Below are positions 1 through 5,454 of a stretch of 5,454 nt of DNA, piece after piece; position 1 is the stretch's first letter; the number at the start of each line of letters is the position of its first letter. Origin of the DNA: Clostridia bacterium (lineage in GTDB: Bacteria; Bacillota_A; Clostridia; Christensenellales; Aristaeellaceae); contig JAGBAU010000117.1 of the NCBI GenBank assembly GCA_017938785.1, positions 1 through 5,454 on the forward strand, written 5' to 3'. The notes under the pieces were generated by a model that was not told the DNA's origin, ran no database searches, and was given only the letters and a program-made list of their open reading frames with translations. The position numbers and the translations under genes are program-made.

Positions 1-1300
1 AGCCAGCCAGGCATCTGCGGATCCCGAAATTGATATTCTCCAGGGCCTGAAGCGCATCGTCCAGTCCACCGGTTTTGCCCAGAGCTTCACCGAGAATGGC
101 TTTGAATGGCGCAACTACGCCATGATCGCAGTGGCATGCCTGCTTCTGTATCTGGCCATCGTAAAGCAGTTCGAGCCCCTGCTCCTGCTGCCCATCGCAT
201 TTGGTATGCTGCTGGCCAACCTGCCCGCAGCCGGCATGATGAATCATGCTTCCTACACCTTCTATCCCACCCTGCACGATGCTGCCGTTGCAGCTGAAGC
301 GCTGGGCAAGGATTCCACCGACATCATCTGGCGCTACAATGAAGTGGCCGGCATGATGCAGTACAGCATCCAGACCCAGAATGCGGGCCTGCTGTACTAT
401 CTGTATCAGGGCGTTAAGCTGGGCATCTTCCCGCCCATCATCTTCATGGGCGTCGGCGCAATGACCGACTTCGGCCCCCTGATCGCCAACCCGAAGAGCC
501 TGCTGCTGGGCGCTGCCGCACAGCTGGGCATCTTTCTGACCTTCATCGGCGCAAAGCTCATGGGCTTCTCCGCTGCTGAAGCTGGCTCCATCGGCATCAT
601 CGGCGGCGCAGACGGCCCCACCGCCATCTTCGTCACCACCAAGCTGGCTCCCCATCTGCTGGGCGCCATCGCCGTTGCAGCTTATTCCTACATGGCTCTG
701 GTTCCGGTTATCCAGCCTCCGATCATGAAGGCTCTGACCACCCAGAAGGAGCGCGTCATCCGCATGCCGCAGCTGCGTCCGGTTTCCAAGACCGAGATGA
801 TCATCTTCCCGATCATGGTTACCATCGTTGTTTCCCTGCTGCTGCCCGATGCTGCTACCCTGGTCGGCTGCCTGATGTTCGGTAACCTGTGCCGCGTATG
901 CGGTGTGGTTGAGCGTCTGAGCAAGACCATCCAGAACGAGCTGTGCAACATCGTCACCATCTTCCTGGGCCTGACTGTCGGCGCCACCACCAACGGCGCA
1001 ACCTTCCTGACCCTGGATACCATTAAGATCGTTATTCTGGGCGTCGTTGCCTTCGGCTTCGGTACCGCAGGCGGCGTGCTGCTGGCAAAGCTGATGAACA
1101 AGCTGACCGGCGGCCGCATCAACCCCCTCATCGGTTCCGCAGGCGTTTCCGCCGTTCCCATGGCAGCCCGCGTATCCCAGAAGGTTGGCCAGCAGTACGA
1201 TCCCGGCAACTTCCTGCTGATGAACGCAATGGGCCCCAACGTGGCCGGCGTTATCGGTTCCGCAGTTGCTGCAGGCGTATTCATCTCCCTGTTCGCATAA
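1..1300 (+). CDS. oadB: Sodium ion-translocating decarboxylase beta subunit (OadB/GcdB/MmdB family), 5' partial
   Basis: This is the integral membrane subunit that decarboxylates carboxybiotin and uses the energy to export Na+. The reading frame is open from base 2 to the TAA at 1298-1300, giving 432 visible residues. The ATG at 122 is not the real start: it has no ribosome site, and family-like sequence precedes it (for example [11 protein letters not shown]). The true start lies upstream of the window. Numbering from the first whole codon, the motif GGADGPTAI carries Asp204, AYSYM carries Tyr230, and [17 protein letters not shown] carries Asn374, Gly378, Ser383 and Arg390. These match, with the same spacing, the Na+ and proton pathway residues described for Klebsiella OadB (Asp203, Tyr229, Asn373, Gly377, Ser382, Arg389; from memory). 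The family signatures [15 protein letters not shown] and GAMTDFGPL are also present. Many hydrophobic segments are separated by short loops. A roughly 25-residue polar stretch (about 102-127) sits before GLLYYLYQG. The substrate class is set by the alpha subunit next door; the family alone would not separate oxaloacetate, glutaconyl-CoA or methylmalonyl-CoA systems. Confidence 0.94.
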   Translation, partial: ASQASADPEIDILQGLKRIVQSTGFAQSFTENGFEWRNYAMIAVACLLLYLAIVKQFEPLLLLPIAFGMLLANLPAAGMMNHASYTFYPTLHDAAVAAEALGKDSTDIIWRYNEVAGMMQYSIQTQNAGLLYYLYQGVKLGIFPPIIFMGVGAMTDFGPLIANPKSLLLGAAAQLGIFLTFIGAKLMGFSAAEAGSIGIIGGADGPTAIFVTTKLAPHLLGAIAVAAYSYMALVPVIQPPIMKALTTQKERVIRMPQLRPVSKTEMIIFPIMVTIVVSLLLPDAATLVGCLMFGNLCRVCGVVERLSKTIQNELCNIVTIFLGLTVGATTNGATFLTLDTIKIVILGVVAFGFGTAGGVLLAKLMNKLTGGRINPLIGSAGVSAVPMAARVSQKVGQQYDPGNFLLMNAMGPNVAGVIGSAVAAGVFISLFA

Positions 1301-1323
1301 GAGCAAGGCACACCGTTATTTTC

Positions 1324-1354
1324 ACCGCAGGCTGCATCCCTGCAGCCTGACGGT
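1324..1354 (+). other. Intercistronic RNA hairpin between beta and alpha subunit genes
   Basis: The arms CAGGCTGCA (1328-1336) and TGCAGCCTG (1341-1349) pair perfectly over 9 bp around a TCCC loop. The stem extends by ACCG (1324-1327) pairing with CGGT (1351-1354) across a single bulged A at 1350, about 13 bp in all. No T-run follows, so it does not look like an intrinsic terminator. It lies in the 96-base spacer between two genes whose products form one complex. Hairpins in such places can protect an upstream mRNA end or mark a processing site and so set subunit ratios. That role is inference; the structure itself is read directly from the sequence. Confidence 0.6.
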
Positions 1355-1396
1355 TCCCGAATAGGTTTCCCGTTTGAACGCAAGGAGGAAAACATT

Positions 1397-2809
1397 ATGG
1401 GCAAAGTAATGATTACCGAAACCATCCTTCGCGATGCGCATCAGTCCCAGGCCGCAACCCGTATGCGCGTTGAGGACATGCTGCCGGCATGCGAAATCCT
1501 GGACAAGGCTGGTTTCTATTCCCTGGAATGCTGGGGCGGCGCTACCTTTGACAGCTGCCTGCGTTTCCTGAACGAAGATCCCTGGGAGCGCCTGCGCAAG
1601 CTGAAGGCTGCACTGCCGAACACCAAGCTGCAGATGCTCTTCCGTGGCCAGAACATCCTGGGCTATCGTCACTATGCTGACGACGTTGTAGACGAGTTCG
1701 TCCGCCTGTCCATCAAGAACGGCATCGACGTCATCCGTATCTTCGACGCACTGAACGATCCCCGCAACCTGGAAGCCTGCATCAAGGCCACCAAGAAGTA
1801 CGGCGGAATCTGCGAAGTTGCTCTGTGTTATACCATCAGTCCCGTGCACACCGAAGAATACTTCGTTGATCTGGCTCTGAAGCTGGAGAAGATGGGCGCT
1901 GACAACATCTGCATCAAGGACATGGCCAACCTGCTGCTGCCCTATGACGCTTACTCCCTCGTGAAGAAGCTGAAGGCTGCTCTGCGTCCCACCACCCTGG
2001 TGCACCTGCACACCCACAACACCACCGGTACCGGCGACATGGTCAACCTGAAGGCCATCGAAGCGGGCTGCGATATCGTGGACTGCGCACTGTCCCCCAT
2101 GGGCAACGGCACCGCACAGCCGGCCACCGAAGCTCTGGTCGCCACCCTGAAGGGCACCGAGTATGATACCGGCATCGATCTCGAAAACCTGACCAAGGCC
2201 ACCGATCACTTCCGCGGCGTAGCCCAGAAGCTGACCGAGCAGGGCATCCTGGATCCCAAGGTTCTCAAGGTTGACGTTAACACCCTGAAGTATCAGGTTC
2301 CCGGCGGCATGCTGTCCAACCTGATCAACCAGCTCAAGCAGGCCGGCCAGTCCGACAAGCTGTACGAGGTTCTGGCAGAGGTTCCGCGCGTACGCGAGGA
2401 CTTCGGCTATCCGCCGCTGGTAACCCCCACCTCTCAGATCGTGGGTACCCAGGCTGTTATGAACGTCATCACCGGCGAGCGCTACAAGATGAATCCCAAG
2501 GAGTCCCAGGGCCTGTTGGCAGGCGAATACGGCCAGCTGCCCGCTCCCGTAAACGAGGCTGTTCGCAAGAAGGTTATCGGTGACCGCAAGGTGATCAAGA
2601 CCCGCCCCGTTGACGATCCGTCTTACGGCGTAAAGCACCTGGATGAGTTCCGCAAGGAAATCGGCCAGTACTACACCCAGGAAGAGGATGTTCTCTCCTA
2701 CGCCCTGTTCCCGCAGGTTGCAGAGAAGTTCTTTATCGCCCGTCAGGCTGCTCAGCTCCAGCTGGACAACTCCGTGCGCGATACCAAGAACAACGCAATG
2801 CCCATCTGA
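1397..2809 (+). CDS. oadA: Oxaloacetate decarboxylase alpha subunit / pyruvate carboxylase subunit B-like carboxyltransferase, no biotinyl domain
   Basis: This 470-residue protein is predicted to transfer the carboxyl group of oxaloacetate to a biotin carrier, releasing pyruvate, at the cytoplasmic face of the Na+ pump. Residues about 5-270 form the DRE-TIM carboxyltransferase barrel. TETILRDAHQS gives Asp13, ICIKDMANLL gives Lys174 (the expected carbamylated metal-ligand lysine), and HLHTHNTTG gives His205 and His207 as the likely metal-binding pair. The signature GNGTAQPATEAL follows at 237-247. Residues about 280-460 form the conserved carboxylase domain, with PGGMLSNL, TPTSQIVGTQAV and EEDVLSYALFPQVA. 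The protein ends a few residues later, without the flexible linker and MKM biotinylation motif found in longer OadA proteins, so the biotin carrier must be separate. The start is well supported: AAGGAGG at 1382-1388 lies 8 bases before the ATG. Two in-frame TGA codons (2807-2812) end it, and a terminator follows. The adjacent beta gene favours oxaloacetate decarboxylase over pyruvate carboxylase subunit B or transcarboxylase 5S, which are the alternatives on sequence alone. Confidence 0.92.
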   Translation: MGKVMITETILRDAHQSQAATRMRVEDMLPACEILDKAGFYSLECWGGATFDSCLRFLNEDPWERLRKLKAALPNTKLQMLFRGQNILGYRHYADDVVDEFVRLSIKNGIDVIRIFDALNDPRNLEACIKATKKYGGICEVALCYTISPVHTEEYFVDLALKLEKMGADNICIKDMANLLLPYDAYSLVKKLKAALRPTTLVHLHTHNTTGTGDMVNLKAIEAGCDIVDCALSPMGNGTAQPATEALVATLKGTEYDTGIDLENLTKATDHFRGVAQKLTEQGILDPKVLKVDVNTLKYQVPGGMLSNLINQLKQAGQSDKLYEVLAEVPRVREDFGYPPLVTPTSQIVGTQAVMNVITGERYKMNPKESQGLLAGEYGQLPAPVNEAVRKKVIGDRKVIKTRPVDDPSYGVKHLDEFRKEIGQYYTQEEDVLSYALFPQVAEKFFIARQAAQLQLDNSVRDTKNNAMPI

Positions 2810-2820
2810 TGATCGCATTC

Positions 2821-2858
2821 ACCCCGAAGGCGTAAGCCTTCGGGGTTTTCTCTTTTTT
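2821..2858 (+). terminator. Rho-independent terminator of the decarboxylase operon
   Basis: The arms CCCCGAAGGC (2822-2831) and GCCTTCGGGG (2836-2845) form a perfect 10-bp GC-rich stem around a GTAA loop, which is a GNRA-type tetraloop. An A-T pair (2821/2846) can extend it. A T-rich tract (2846-2858, TTTT then TCTC-type interruption then six T) follows at once. It starts 12 bases after the first stop codon of the alpha gene. There is no matching A-tract on the left side, so it should act mainly on + strand transcripts and insulate the next gene. Confidence 0.96.
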
Positions 2859-2903
2859 AATTACGGCACTGTGGAAATATATTACAAAAGAATTGAATAA
2901 TCG

Positions 2904-2924
2904 ATAAATTAGCCACGAATTTAT
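2904..2924. promoter_or_regulatory. Inverted repeat, candidate operator at the capA promoter
   Basis: ATAAATT (2904-2910) and AATTTAT (2918-2924) are perfect 7-bp inverted arms around a 7-base spacer. After one mismatch the outer TC/GA pairs (2901-2902 and 2926-2927) extend the symmetry. The element sits about 20 bases upstream of the -10 box and reaches the expected -35 position, which is typical for a dimeric regulator. AT-rich symmetric sequences arise easily by chance in such a region, so the operator role is a guess. Confidence 0.3.
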
Positions 2925-2956
2925 GGAATATAAACCTGTATGCGGTATAATATAAT
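2922..2956 (+). promoter_or_regulatory. Likely sigma-A promoter for capA (strong -10, weak -35)
   Basis: A perfect TATAAT lies at 2946-2951, and a second copy overlaps it at 2951-2956. The region is AT-rich and follows directly after the terminator of the previous unit, so a new promoter is expected here. The -35 is poor: TATGGA at 2922-2927, 18 bases before the first -10, is the best candidate and matches the consensus badly. Start of transcription would be near 2958-2963, giving a leader of about 20-25 bases. A weak -35 can mean dependence on an activator. There is no room for a T-box or other riboswitch in so short a leader. Confidence 0.55.
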
Positions 2957-2969
2957 GAATGAAATTTAC

Positions 2970-2977
2970 GGTGGGGA
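2970..2977 (+). promoter_or_regulatory. Ribosome binding site deciding the capA GTG start
   Basis: GGTGGGGA is a degenerate Shine-Dalgarno sequence ending 6 bases before the GTG at 2984. It favours GTG 2984 over the ATG at 3011, which is preceded by an A/G-rich stretch of alternating A-runs rather than a clear GGAGG core. Neither site is as strong as the one before the alpha subunit gene. Confidence 0.6.
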
Positions 2978-2983
2978 TTATCG

Positions 2984-4480
2984 GTGTTTTACAAAAAGAA
3001 GAAAAAGAAAATGAGCCGTGCTCAGCGAAAGAAGCAGCAGCAAAGGTATATGTACCTGGGCCTGGCCGGTCTTACGGCCGCCTGCGTGGCTGCGGTGATG
3101 CTGATGGGTATGGTGAACCGTGAAGCTTCCGGTTCGCGCTATACCTACACTACGGAAAATGATATTTGGTATCTGGAAGAGGGCGAGGTGCAGGTTGCTG
3201 CGCCGGTTGCGGAGGAGGCTCCTGTGGTTGAACAGGCGCCCGATGAAACGATTGAATCTTCCGGCTTTGATGTAACCGTGCCGGAAGATTCCGAGCCGCA
3301 GTTTATCGGCCTGGAAGCGCTTTTTGGGGAGCCGCCGGAGGTGCCGGTTGAAGAAGAACCCGTTGCAGAGGAACCCGTGAACCAGGAACCCGTGCGCATC
3401 CTGATCAGCGCCACCGGCGACTGTACCCTGGGCACCTACAAGCCCCGCAACGGCGGTATCAGCGCCTTCAAGTCCTTCGTGGAGAAGTACGGCTATGATT
3501 ACTTCTTCGCCAATGTGAGCGAGCTCTTTGCTGAGGATGACCTGACCATCGTCAACCTGGAGGGCCCGCTGACCAATCACAATACCAAGAGACCGCGCCG
3601 AACCTTCAATTTCCGCGGATATCCGGAATGGGCAAAAATCCTGATGAGCGGCAATGTGGACATCTGTAACCTGGCCAACAACCATGCCCTTGACTACAAG
3701 GAAGAGGGCTTCAAGGATACCTGTAAGGCACTCGAAATGGCCGGCATCGGCGCCAGCGGTTATGGTCCGGAGTATTACACCGAGGTGAAGGGCTATACCG
3801 TCGGTTCTCTGGGCTTCACCGAATGGAATTTCGAGGCAAAGGACATCCTTGCAAAGGTGAAGGCTGCCAATGAAAAATGCGATCTGCTGATTGTGTCGAT
3901 GCACTGGAACAAGGAGCATGAATACCGTCTGTCCAGCTATTGCCGGAAGATGGGCCGCGCGCTTGTGGATGCAGGCGCAGACCTGGTCATCGGCAACCAT
4001 TCCCATGTATACGGCGAAATCGAGATTTACAACGGCAAGTACATCATCAACAGCCTGGGCAACTTTGTCTTTGGCGGCAATGATGATCCCTATGTGCGTG
4101 AATGCGCCATCTTCCGTCAGGAATTCCTGGTGTATCCGGATGGCACGGTAGAGGACGGCGGCATCGATATCATTCCCTGCTTCCTTTCTTCCACTGAAAA
4201 GTACAACGACTTCCAGCCGCGCATCGCTGAACCGGATGAGGGCAGGGAGATTCTCTACGCCATCGCAGGCCTTTCTCCGGGGATGACGCCGGACAATGTG
4301 CTCTGGATGGAGGACAGCTACGTTGTAAAACATGGTATCCTTACCGCAGGCGCTCAGGCGGTTACGCCCAGCCCTGAACCTACCGAAGAACCGACCACGG
4401 AACCGACGATGGCTGCGCCCCAGGTGCAGGAAGCGGAACCCACTCCGGAAATGGCCATCGCTCAGGATATAGCCCTTTAA
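2984..4480 (+). CDS. CapA/PgsA-family metallophosphatase-like protein, membrane-anchored
   Basis: This 498-residue protein belongs to the CapA family (poly-gamma-glutamate synthesis protein PgsA/CapA, calcineurin-like metallophosphatase fold). The biochemical role of most members is unsettled, so capsule synthesis should not be assumed. The N-terminus is strongly basic (six lysines at 4-9, then SRAQRKK), followed by one hydrophobic segment at about 22-45, which predicts a single-pass anchor with the rest outside the cell. Residues about 60-137 are an acidic, proline-rich linker with EPV repeats. The domain spans about 138-400: ATGDCTLG (Asp146), NLEGPLT (Glu193), NLANNHALDY (His234), SMHWNKEHE (His307), GNHSHV (His339, His341) and SLGNFVFGG (Asn360). 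All expected metal-site motifs are present. The C-terminal tail (about 461-498) is again rich in Pro, Glu and Thr, as in a spacer, with no sorting signal. No pgsB/capB or pgsC/capC partners are in view. A GTG start is used. An in-frame ATG at codon 10 is an alternative that would drop most of the lysines. Confidence 0.88.
   Translation: MFYKKKKKKMSRAQRKKQQQRYMYLGLAGLTAACVAAVMLMGMVNREASGSRYTYTTENDIWYLEEGEVQVAAPVAEEAPVVEQAPDETIESSGFDVTVPEDSEPQFIGLEALFGEPPEVPVEEEPVAEEPVNQEPVRILISATGDCTLGTYKPRNGGISAFKSFVEKYGYDYFFANVSELFAEDDLTIVNLEGPLTNHNTKRPRRTFNFRGYPEWAKILMSGNVDICNLANNHALDYKEEGFKDTCKALEMAGIGASGYGPEYYTEVKGYTVGSLGFTEWNFEAKDILAKVKAANEKCDLLIVSMHWNKEHEYRLSSYCRKMGRALVDAGADLVIGNHSHVYGEIEIYNGKYIINSLGNFVFGGNDDPYVRECAIFRQEFLVYPDGTVEDGGIDIIPCFLSSTEKYNDFQPRIAEPDEGREILYAIAGLSPGMTPDNVLWMEDSYVVKHGILTAGAQAVTPSPEPTEEPTTEPTMAAPQVQEAEPTPEMAIAQDIAL
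3356..3394 (+). repeat. 15-bp tandem repeat coding for EPV-type linker
   Basis: Two full units (3356-3370, 3371-3385) and a partial third (3386-3394) each begin GAACCCGT. They encode EPVAE, EPVNQ and EPV in the extracellular linker just before the CapA domain. The unit length is a multiple of three, so changes in copy number would lengthen or shorten the linker without a frameshift. Divergence inside the units shows they are not a recent expansion. Confidence 0.6.
4364..4408 (+). repeat. Pro/Glu/Thr-rich coding repeat in the CapA C-terminal tail
   Basis: Residues 461-475 of the CapA-family protein read as imperfect repeats of the form E-P-T (PEPT, EEPT, TEPT). At the DNA level GAACCTACC, GAACCGACC and GAACCGACG recur at 12-base spacing. 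This is a low-complexity, probably unstructured tail that may be surface-exposed. It carries no LPXTG-like signal. Confidence 0.5.
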
Positions 4481-4516
4481 TACCAGACACCAGCAAAACA
4501 GCAGGGGGTTTGAACT

Positions 4517-5454
4517 ATGCAGAACGAAGAAAGACGCGCAACCAATTTCATCGAGGAAAACATCAACCAGGATCTTGCCAATGGCCGCTTTGACCATGTG
4601 AAGACCCGCTTCCCCCCGGAGCCCAACGGCTACCTGCACATCGGCCATGCAAAGGCCCTGTGCGTGGACTTCGGCATTGCCAAGAAGTACGGCGGTTCCT
4701 GCAACCTTCGCTTCGATGATACCAATCCAGCCAAGGAAGAAAAGGCTTTCGTTGACGGCATCCAGGCCGATATCGAATGGCTGGGCTTCAAGTGGGATAA
4801 CCTGTATTTCGCTTCCGACTTTTTCGATAAGCTCTATGAGATCGCATGCAGCATGATCCGTCGCGGCCTGGCATACGTGGATGACCAGTCCCCCGAGGAG
4901 ATGCGTGCCAACCGCGGCACCCTGACCCAGCCGGGTAAGAACAGCCCCTATCGTGACCGCAGCGTCGAGGAGAACCTGGACCTGTTCGAGCGCATGAAGA
5001 ACGGCGAGTTCCCGGACGGCACCCGCGTCCTGCGCGCCAAGATCGATATGGCTTCTCCCAACGTGCTGCTGCGCGACCCCACCATGTACCGCATCAAGCA
5101 CATGCATCATCATCGCGCAGGCGATAAGTGGTGCATCTATCCCATGTATGACTTCCAGCATCCCGTGCAGGACGCCATTGAGGGCATCACCCATTCCCTG
5201 TGCTCCCTGGAGTACGAAATCCATCGTCCCCTGTACGATTGGTTCGTGACCCATGCAGAAATCACCGATCAGCCGCCGCGCCAGATCGAATTCGCCCGCC
5301 TGAATATCGAGCGTACCGTCATGTCCAAGCGCTATCTGCGCCGCCTGGTTGAGGAAGGCGTGGTTTCCGGCTGGGACGATCCCCGTATGCCTACCCTCGT
5401 CGCCATGCGCCGCCGCGGCTATCCCGCAGCCGCCGTTATCGATTTCATGGGCCG
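4517..5454 (+). CDS. glnS: Glutaminyl-tRNA synthetase, 3' partial
   Basis: This enzyme charges tRNA-Gln with glutamine in the cytoplasm (class I aminoacyl-tRNA synthetase). 312 residues are visible and the frame is open at the right edge; the family is usually about 550 residues, so the catalytic domain is here and the anticodon-binding barrels are outside. Seen in order: the N-terminal [32 protein letters not shown] with the HIGH box at 41-44, [40 protein letters not shown], the amino-acid pocket region [12 protein letters not shown] with Tyr211, [10 protein letters not shown] with Cys229, and VMSKR (269-271, the KMSKS equivalent). YDFxHPxxDAxEGITHSL separates it from GluRS. Similarity to Escherichia coli GlnRS, recalled from memory, is high throughout. 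AGGGGG at 4503-4508 lies 8 bases before the ATG. It follows capA by 36 bases with no terminator, so the two are probably co-transcribed; no T-box leader is present in that spacer. A local HMHHHR (195-200) makes a histidine cluster. Confidence 0.97.
   Translation, partial: MQNEERRATNFIEENINQDLANGRFDHVKTRFPPEPNGYLHIGHAKALCVDFGIAKKYGGSCNLRFDDTNPAKEEKAFVDGIQADIEWLGFKWDNLYFASDFFDKLYEIACSMIRRGLAYVDDQSPEEMRANRGTLTQPGKNSPYRDRSVEENLDLFERMKNGEFPDGTRVLRAKIDMASPNVLLRDPTMYRIKHMHHHRAGDKWCIYPMYDFQHPVQDAIEGITHSLCSLEYEIHRPLYDWFVTHAEITDQPPRQIEFARLNIERTVMSKRYLRRLVEEGVVSGWDDPRMPTLVAMRRRGYPAAAVIDFMG

Noticed and set aside
122..124. ATG at 122 as start of the beta subunit
   Set aside because: The frame is open to the window edge, the preceding residues fit the family N-terminus, and no Shine-Dalgarno sequence precedes this ATG.
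1324..1354. Hairpin as a rho-independent terminator after the beta gene
   Set aside because: No T-run follows the stem, and the next gene belongs to the same enzyme; better described as an intercistronic structure.
688..1425. 245-codon open frame on the - strand opposite the beta subunit gene, and a shorter one at 406-669
   Set aside because: Out-of-frame shadows of a conserved membrane protein; composition is Arg/Pro/Ser-rich as expected from reading GC-rich code in the wrong frame.
1322..2818. 498-codon open frame on the - strand opposite the alpha subunit gene
   Set aside because: Same cause: a codon-aligned shadow of a gene with clear catalytic motifs and a strong ribosome site. It would begin inside the terminator region on the wrong strand with no promoter.
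2643..2900. 85-codon + strand frame crossing the end of alpha and the terminator
   Set aside because: It reads through a strong terminator hairpin, has no ribosome site, and the first half is out-of-frame alpha coding sequence.
2859..2983. T-box or other riboswitch upstream of capA-glnS
   Set aside because: The predicted leader is only about 20-25 bases and shows no specifier stem, T-box sequence or anti-terminator; the only terminator here belongs to the preceding gene.
3074..3085. Possible lipoprotein lipobox (LTAAC, Cys34) in the CapA-family protein
   Set aside because: The -3 residue is Thr, and the Cys lies in the middle of a long hydrophobic segment that continues for about ten more residues, so a simple membrane anchor fits better.
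2978..5254. 758-codon open frame on the - strand across capA and glnS
   Set aside because: It is codon-aligned opposite two well-supported genes and exists because those genes avoid TTA, CTA and TCA. Its translation is low in recognisable motifs, and it spans an intergenic spacer and two unrelated genes.

Overview
The window suggests a Gram-positive anaerobe of the Clostridia, perhaps a gut Oscillospiraceae/Ruminococcaceae-like lineage. The evidence is the content (a biotin-dependent sodium-pumping decarboxylase split into separate subunits, a stand-alone membrane-anchored CapA-family protein, a bacterial GlnRS), the strong AGGAGG-type ribosome sites, and GC-rich genes separated by short AT-rich control regions. 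The taxonomy is inference; no rRNA or other marker gene is present.

Layout: all four genes lie on the + strand. Bases 1-1300 carry the beta (membrane, Na+-translocating) subunit of a sodium-pumping decarboxylase, cut at its 5' end by the window edge. A 96-base spacer with a strong hairpin but no U-tract leads to a complete oxaloacetate decarboxylase alpha subunit (1397-2809) that has the carboxyltransferase and conserved carboxylase domains but no biotinyl domain. A textbook rho-independent terminator (2822-2858) closes this unit. An AT-rich region (2859-2983) holds a likely promoter and an inverted repeat. It is followed by a 498-residue CapA/PgsA-type metallophosphatase-like protein (GTG start, 2984-4480). 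After a 36-base spacer without a terminator comes glutaminyl-tRNA synthetase (glnS, from 4517), which runs off the right edge after about 312 residues.

How the genes work together: alpha would transfer the carboxyl group of oxaloacetate to a biotin carrier, and beta would decarboxylate carboxybiotin and export Na+. The biotin carrier and the small gamma-type subunit are not visible and probably lie just upstream of base 1. capA and glnS are probably co-transcribed, but no functional link between them is evident.

The window is mostly ordinary. I found no previously undescribed system. The observations worth a second look are the intercistronic hairpin, the missing biotinyl domain, the inverted repeat at the capA promoter, the lysine-coding A-rich start of capA, and the capA-glnS pairing.
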